From assembly GCA_903860915.1 (NCBI GenBank), contig CAIOSJ010000016.1, forward strand, positions 103,210 to 167,209: a DNA stretch of 64,000 nucleotides. Direction: 5' to 3'. The translations under genes were made by a program, and so were the position numbers. Below are positions 60,592 to 64,000 of the stretch, one piece after another (position 1 is the first letter of the stretch; each line of letters opens with the position of its first letter). This DNA is from an uncultured Actinomycetes bacterium. Its GTDB lineage: Bacteria; Actinomycetota; Acidimicrobiia; Acidimicrobiales; RAAP-2. The notes below the pieces were generated by a model. That model was given only the letters and a program-made list of their open reading frames with translations, made no database searches and was not told the origin of the DNA.

Positions 60592-60810
60592 ATGAAGCGC
60601 CGCCGCCCCCGACTACCACCGACCCGTCCACTGGGCCGTATCGCCTCGCACTTCACGAAGGAGGGCACCCCGAAGAAGGCCTATCGCACCGAGAGGGAAG
60701 CCCGTAGTGCGGCCCAACTGGCCTGGACTCTCGAAAAGCTCGAACTCAACAGTTATCGCTGCGACCACTGCCACGATTGGCATATTGGCCGTAGTTCACG
60801 TTTCGAGTAG
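60592..60810 (+). CDS. Small basic protein with C-x2-C and WHIG motif
   Basis: This 72-residue protein has KKAYRTEREARSAAQLAW followed by YRCDHCHDWHIGR, which looks like a degenerate zinc knuckle. Similar short proteins with a C-x2-C-x-x-WH-x-G end are common in actinobacteria and phages; the function is unknown. The start has TAACCT nine bases before ATG, a looser match to the leaderless layout. It is encoded divergently from DUF3039. Confidence 0.7.
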   Translation: MKRRRPRLPPTRPLGRIASHFTKEGTPKKAYRTEREARSAAQLAWTLEKLELNSYRCDHCHDWHIGRSSRFE

Positions 60811-60862
60811 CGCCAAGCGCCCCCGAGAGGGCAGAATGGAGACGTCCAGACAAGGAGCTCCC

Positions 60863-61099
60863 ATGGCACTCAGCGCATACATTTTGATTCAGACGGAAGT
60901 CGGCAAGGCTAGTGACGTCACCGTGGCCGCTCGACTGGTGCCGGGCGTGACTCAGTCCAACGAAGTCACCGGACCCTACGACCTCATCGTTCAGTGTCAG
61001 GCTGAGAGTGTCGACACCCTGGGCGTTCTCATCATCAGCGAAATCCAAAAGATTCCCGGCATCACCCGGACACTGACCTGCCCGGTCGTAAACGTCTAA
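60863..61099 (+). CDS. Lrp/AsnC ligand-binding (RAM) domain protein
   Basis: This 78-residue protein consists of only the RAM domain of the Lrp/AsnC family: AYILIQTEVGKASDVTVAARL, TGPYDLIVQCQAE and ITRTLTCPVV. No helix-turn-helix is present, so it does not bind DNA by itself; such proteins bind amino acids or assemble with full Lrp proteins. AAGGAG lies six bases before ATG. The stop interlocks with the convergent CoA-transferase stop (CTAA). Confidence 0.9.
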   Translation: MALSAYILIQTEVGKASDVTVAARLVPGVTQSNEVTGPYDLIVQCQAESVDTLGVLIISEIQKIPGITRTLTCPVVNV

Positions 61100-62226
61100 C
61101 CCAGCGCCCCACTGGCCAGTAGGGCGGCCACGCGATCGTCGCTCACACCCCAGCTCGCAAGGCCCGCTCGTGTCCCCGACCCGGGGGTGCGCGCCGCACT
61201 CGCGATGGCGCCCGGCGTCTTGGAAAAGCGGGGGGCGGGATTGGGCTGGCGTAGCTCGCTGGCGAATACTTCGCGGGCGGCCATGTGCGGATGCAGGGGC
61301 GCTTCGCTCGGCGCGAGTACGGGGGTCACGCAGGCGTCCACGTCTTCAAAAATCGCCGTCCACTCGTCTCGTGTTTTGCGGGCGAAAATGTCCGTAAAGA
61401 GAATTTTCATCTCCGCCCACTTCGAACGATCCATCTGGGTCGCCAGATAGTCGGTGCTGAGCTCGAGGCCCTTAATCAACTCGGCGTAAAACTGCTTTTC
61501 AATCGCTCCCACGGCCATGAACTTCTCGTCCTTGGTGGCGTAGACCTCGTAAAAGTGAGCACCCGTATCGAGCAAATTAGTGCCGCGCTCCTCCTTCCAG
61601 AGGCCCGCATTTAAAAATGCGTGGGTCATGGCCATTAACGAAGCCGAGCCGTCAATCATGGCGGCGTCGACCACTTGACCTTCACCGCTGGACCTGGCGG
61701 CAAACACCGCCGCCAGTATTCCAAAGGCCAGCAGCATCCCACCACCACCGAAGTCCCCGACCAGATTGAGCGGCGGCACGGGTCGCTCGCCCTCGCGACC
61801 AATTGGCCACAGTGCTCCCGAGAGCGCGATGTAATTAATGTCGTGCCCCGCTCGAGCCGCCAAGGGTCCGTCCTGGCCCCACCCGGTCATGCGTCCGTAG
61901 ACCACTTTTTTATTACGACTCCACACATCGCTAGGACCGACGCCCAGTCGCTCGGCGACCCCCGGACGGAAGCCCTCGACGAGGACATCAGCCTGTTCGG
62001 CGAGTTCCAACACGAGTTCACGGCCCTCGTCGTGCTTGAGGTTGACCGCCACGGACGGACGCGAACGCGCCAACAGATCCCAGTAGGGCTCGTCGCTGGC
62101 GTTCGGATTGGCTCGCTCTAAACGCAAAATGTCGGCGCCGAGGTCGGCCAGGAGCATGCAGGCGTAGGGCGATGGGCCGATTCCCGCTAATTCAATGACT
62201 TTGAGACCCTCAAGTGGACCGGACAT
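61096..62226 (-). CDS. CaiB/BaiF-type CoA-transferase (alpha-methylacyl-CoA racemase-like)
   Basis: This 376-residue class III CoA-transferase-fold enzyme has IGPSPYACMLLADLGADILRLER at the start, and GHDINYIALSGAL contains the catalytic Asp and a His, the pair used by alpha-methylacyl-CoA racemase. VVDAAMIDGSASLMA is another shared block. This points to racemisation of 2-methyl-branched acyl-CoAs, so the protein differs in role from the CoA-transferase at 15897. GAGGGGG lies five bases before ATG. Confidence 0.88.
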   Translation of the reverse strand: MSGPLEGLKVIELAGIGPSPYACMLLADLGADILRLERANPNASDEPYWDLLARSRPSVAVNLKHDEGRELVLELAEQADVLVEGFRPGVAERLGVGPSDVWSRNKKVVYGRMTGWGQDGPLAARAGHDINYIALSGALWPIGREGERPVPPLNLVGDFGGGGMLLAFGILAAVFAARSSGEGQVVDAAMIDGSASLMAMTHAFLNAGLWKEERGTNLLDTGAHFYEVYATKDEKFMAVGAIEKQFYAELIKGLELSTDYLATQMDRSKWAEMKILFTDIFARKTRDEWTAIFEDVDACVTPVLAPSEAPLHPHMAAREVFASELRQPNPAPRFSKTPGAIASAARTPGSGTRAGLASWGVSDDRVAALLASGALG

Positions 62227-62288
62227 TTTTCCCCCTCGTTTCCTAGCGAGCGTATCGCCTCACTCCCCCGAGTAGGTAATCTTCCCTT

Positions 62289-63710
62289 ATGACCGAGCGC
62301 GAATGGCCGTCTAGTTTCCACTTCGGCGTCGCTACGGCGGGCTTTCAAATTGAGGGGGGTTACAACGACCTCAACCAAGCTCGCAACAATTGGGCCGAGT
62401 GGGCCGACACCGGGCGGGTGGCCCGCGCCGGGGCGGCGAATCGTTTCTGGGACGAATACGAAGTCCAGATTGATCTCGCTGTCGCCATGGGTCTCACCAG
62501 CTTTCGCCTCTCCATTGAGTGGACTCGCGTCGAGCCCGTTGAGTGTCAACGAGACCAGTCCTCCGTCGACCGCTACCGAGAGATACTCAGCGCCATACGA
62601 CAGCGCGGTCTCGAACCGCTGGTCACCCTTCATCACTTCACCCACCCCGAATGGCTCGGCCCCGACCCCTGGCTCAATGACGAGGGCTGGCGCAAGCTCG
62701 CCGGCTGGTACGAGTACGCGGTCACCACCTTTGGCGACCTCTGCCACCTCTGGATTACCAGCAATGAGATCAATATTTTTGCCGTGAACAGCTACTTTCA
62801 CGGCATCTTTCCACCGGGTCGGCGACTCGACTTGGCGGCGACGATGAGCACCATTGACCATCTCCTCGCCGCCCACGTCGCCGGCTACGTGGCGATCAAG
62901 CAGCTACAACCTCACTCACTCGTGGCCACCAATAACTATTCCTTTTCGATCTACGAACTCGATCGGCTCATCCTCGACACCCTCTACGCCCACGGTCGAA
63001 AGCTCGATGACGCGAGCCGCGTCGCCTGGCTGGAGGAACGACGCCGTCAGCACTACCGCTCAGTACCCGCCGGTCGCGGTATCTACCGTCCCCTCGAGGC
63101 CCTGCTGCGGCGTCTGGCTCGCCAGCGGATCTCCCTAGGTACGGCCCTGCCGGTAACGCGAGCGCTACTCGCGACCACGTCGACGACGCGAGTCCAGGAC
63201 GTAGCCCAGCTCGACTACTACGCCCCCACCGTGGCCGAGCACATCACCCTGCCCGGCATGCGTACCGCCGGGGGCCGATGGCGCAAGACGGGCCGCCCCC
63301 TCTGGGACGACCGACCCGACCCCGCCATGTTTCTCGCCTATGTCGAAGAGGCCGGTCAAGACGGGCTGCCCGTATGGATTGTCGAAAACGGCATGTGCAT
63401 CCGTCGTGACGAACGTGGTTCTCACCCGCGGCGAGACGGCTGGTCTCGTGAACAGTATTTACGTCACAACATCGGCGCCCTCGTGACGGCTCGCCAACGC
63501 GGTATCGACGTTCAGGGCTACTGGCACTGGACCTTGATCGATAATTTCGAGTGGGGTAGTTACCAGCCCCGCTTCGGACTCCATGGTCTCAACGAGGACG
63601 GCAGCTTTTCACCCTTGGACTCGGCGGGCCACGACAGCGCCGGAGCCTACGGCGACATAGTTCGGGGTCTCTTGGCCAACGACTTCTCCGTGGTGACAAC
63701 TCTGCCGTGA
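62289..63710 (+). CDS. Beta-glucosidase-like glycoside hydrolase, GH1
   Basis: This 473-residue retaining glycosidase has FHFGVATAGFQIEGG at the start, the acid/base Glu in TSNEIN (family T-x-NEP), and the nucleophile Glu in VWIVENGMC. The ending GYWHWTLIDNFEWGSYQPRFGLHGL is the GH1 C-terminus. The Pro of NEP is replaced by Ile, an uncommon change that may alter specificity, for example towards phospho- or beta-galactosides. No signal peptide is seen. TAATCT (62277-62282) stands six bases before ATG, indicating a leaderless transcript. Confidence 0.92.
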   Translation: MTEREWPSSFHFGVATAGFQIEGGYNDLNQARNNWAEWADTGRVARAGAANRFWDEYEVQIDLAVAMGLTSFRLSIEWTRVEPVECQRDQSSVDRYREILSAIRQRGLEPLVTLHHFTHPEWLGPDPWLNDEGWRKLAGWYEYAVTTFGDLCHLWITSNEINIFAVNSYFHGIFPPGRRLDLAATMSTIDHLLAAHVAGYVAIKQLQPHSLVATNNYSFSIYELDRLILDTLYAHGRKLDDASRVAWLEERRRQHYRSVPAGRGIYRPLEALLRRLARQRISLGTALPVTRALLATTSTTRVQDVAQLDYYAPTVAEHITLPGMRTAGGRWRKTGRPLWDDRPDPAMFLAYVEEAGQDGLPVWIVENGMCIRRDERGSHPRRDGWSREQYLRHNIGALVTARQRGIDVQGYWHWTLIDNFEWGSYQPRFGLHGLNEDGSFSPLDSAGHDSAGAYGDIVRGLLANDFSVVTTLP

Positions 63711-63750
63711 CTAGCGTCGTCGTCATATGAATCGCGACGGGTTTTCCGGA

Positions 63751-63901
63751 GGGCGGTTTCAATGGGTGAGCGCAACGTTCCTGTGAGAGTGGAGTACCAA
63801 ACACAGGAGGTCGCCAGTGGCACCACGTCTCACCCAAGCTCAAAAGTCCCTGGCGTTGAGACTTCATCGTCAAGGACTTAACCAATCCGAGATTGCACGC
63901 C
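63751..63901 (+). mobile_element. IS30-family element, left end and start of transposase
   Basis: TTTCAATGGGTGAGCGCAAC near 63757-63776 resembles the IS30 left terminal repeat (TTCAAT-x-GGT-x-A-x-CGCAAC). It is followed by an AGGAGG ribosome site and a GTG that begins an IS30-type transposase. The element is interrupted at about 63901 by another insertion sequence. The rest, if present, lies beyond the window. Confidence 0.65.
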
Positions 63902-63978
63902 TGAACCGCACTGGGTTTGATGGAGACTCTCAGCTTGTGAGTTCCATCAGCGAGGTTTCGCTGATGGTTGCATCATAG
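63817..63978 (+). pseudogene. IS30-type transposase fragment, truncated by an IS3 insertion
   Basis: From GTG 63817 the frame encodes APRLTQAQKSLALRLHRQGL and NQSEIAR, the N-terminal helix-turn-helix of IS30 transposases. After residue 28 homology stops at the junction with a second element, and the frame ends at TAG 63976-63978 after unrelated codons, giving 53 residues. It is too short to be active and is best read as an interrupted gene. The strong ribosome site shows it was once translated. Confidence 0.7.
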
Positions 63979-64000
63979 ATTGCCTCGAACTCGACCGGCG
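63902..64000 (-). mobile_element. IS3-family element, terminal end (cut by window edge)
   Basis: A sequence starting TGAACCGCACTGGG with a following GATGGAGACT resembles terminal repeats of actinobacterial IS3 elements, and it begins exactly where the IS30 transposase frame breaks. The minus strand inside it encodes the last residues of an IS3 transposase. Within 63944-63967 is a perfect ten-base stem (CCATCAGCGA/TCGCTGATGG) with a GGTT loop. The other end is outside the window. Confidence 0.7.
63930..64000 (-). CDS. IS3-family transposase OrfB, C-terminal end (partial)
   Basis: Reading the minus strand to the TGA at 63932-63930 gives PVEFEAIYDATISETSL and MELTS. The P-V/A-E-F-E start is the usual tail of the IS3 OrfB rve integrase domain. 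Only about 22 residues lie in the window, so the subgroup cannot be set. Confidence 0.6.
   Translation of the reverse strand, partial: PVEFEAIYDATISETSLMELTS

Noticed and set aside
63817..63978. A complete 53-residue regulator with a helix-turn-helix
   Set aside because: The start matches an IS30 transposase, and homology stops exactly at an IS3-type terminus, so it is an interrupted gene.
1..64000. A complete biosynthetic gene cluster or prophage
   Set aside because: Genes are mixed housekeeping, transport and redox functions with no core synthases, phage structural genes or integrase.

Overview
The window is chromosomal DNA from an actinobacterium, most likely of the Acidimicrobiia or a near relative. 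The lineage call is inference. It rests on the order mraZ, rsmH, ftsL-like, ftsI with DUF3040 nearby, on a mycobacterial-type Mec+/CysO/CysM cysteine cluster beside Rph and RdgB, on DUF3039, on a WS/DGAT acyltransferase and on a heliorhodopsin. The DNA is moderately GC-rich and very compact. Genes within operons usually overlap by four bases (ATGA or GTGA), and five convergent pairs share overlapping stop codons.

Layout. 1-5261 (minus strand) holds the start of the division/cell-wall cluster (ftsI partial, ftsL-like, rsmH, mraZ with an array of TGG boxes), preceded by an operon of DUF3040, ROK kinase, a small protein, HNH nuclease and lipoate-ligase-like protein. 5370-15900 holds a membrane protein with a tyrosine phosphatase, two DHA2-type exporters, NhaA, nitronate monooxygenase, a divergent MsrA/Fur pair, an ABC-2 exporter and a nitroreductase. 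15897-19754 is a polar amino acid ABC importer whose operon ends in a CaiB-type CoA-transferase. 19834-22018 is a TetR/MFS divergent pair. 22026-26537 has a sulfatase or phosphonate hydrolase, a GH36 galactosidase and a serine hydrolase. 26591-29057 has a heliorhodopsin and a phospholipase C-like protein. 29131-35883 has tRNA-Gly, WS/DGAT, dUTPase, oligoribonuclease, acyl-CoA synthetase, aldo-keto reductase, 1-Cys peroxiredoxin and a HAD phosphatase. 35870-38546 joins a Wzt/Wzm polysaccharide exporter to ClpP. 38607-43785 has tRNA-Leu, a secreted protein with a neocarzinostatin-like domain, a DEAD-box helicase fused to a cold-shock domain, FKBP and a LON-domain protein. 43834-48604 is RdgB, Rph, CysM, CysO, DoxX, Mec+, then SmpB with tmRNA. 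48669-62226 is mixed metabolism, including two tandem secreted copper monooxygenase-like proteins. 62289-63710 is a GH1 glucosidase. The last 250 bases are an IS30-type element interrupted by an IS3-type element.

The strongest signals are these: an intact heliorhodopsin; a pair of PHM/DBH-like copper proteins with all six copper ligands; a CysO sulfur carrier with three extra residues after its terminal Gly-Gly, encoded near a JAMM peptidase; a helicase-cold-shock fusion; and a recurring promoter layout in at least 18 genes, where a TANNNT box sits 6 or 7 bases before ATG or GTG. That layout implies widespread leaderless mRNAs and was used here to choose several start codons. No CRISPR array, prophage or rRNA was seen.
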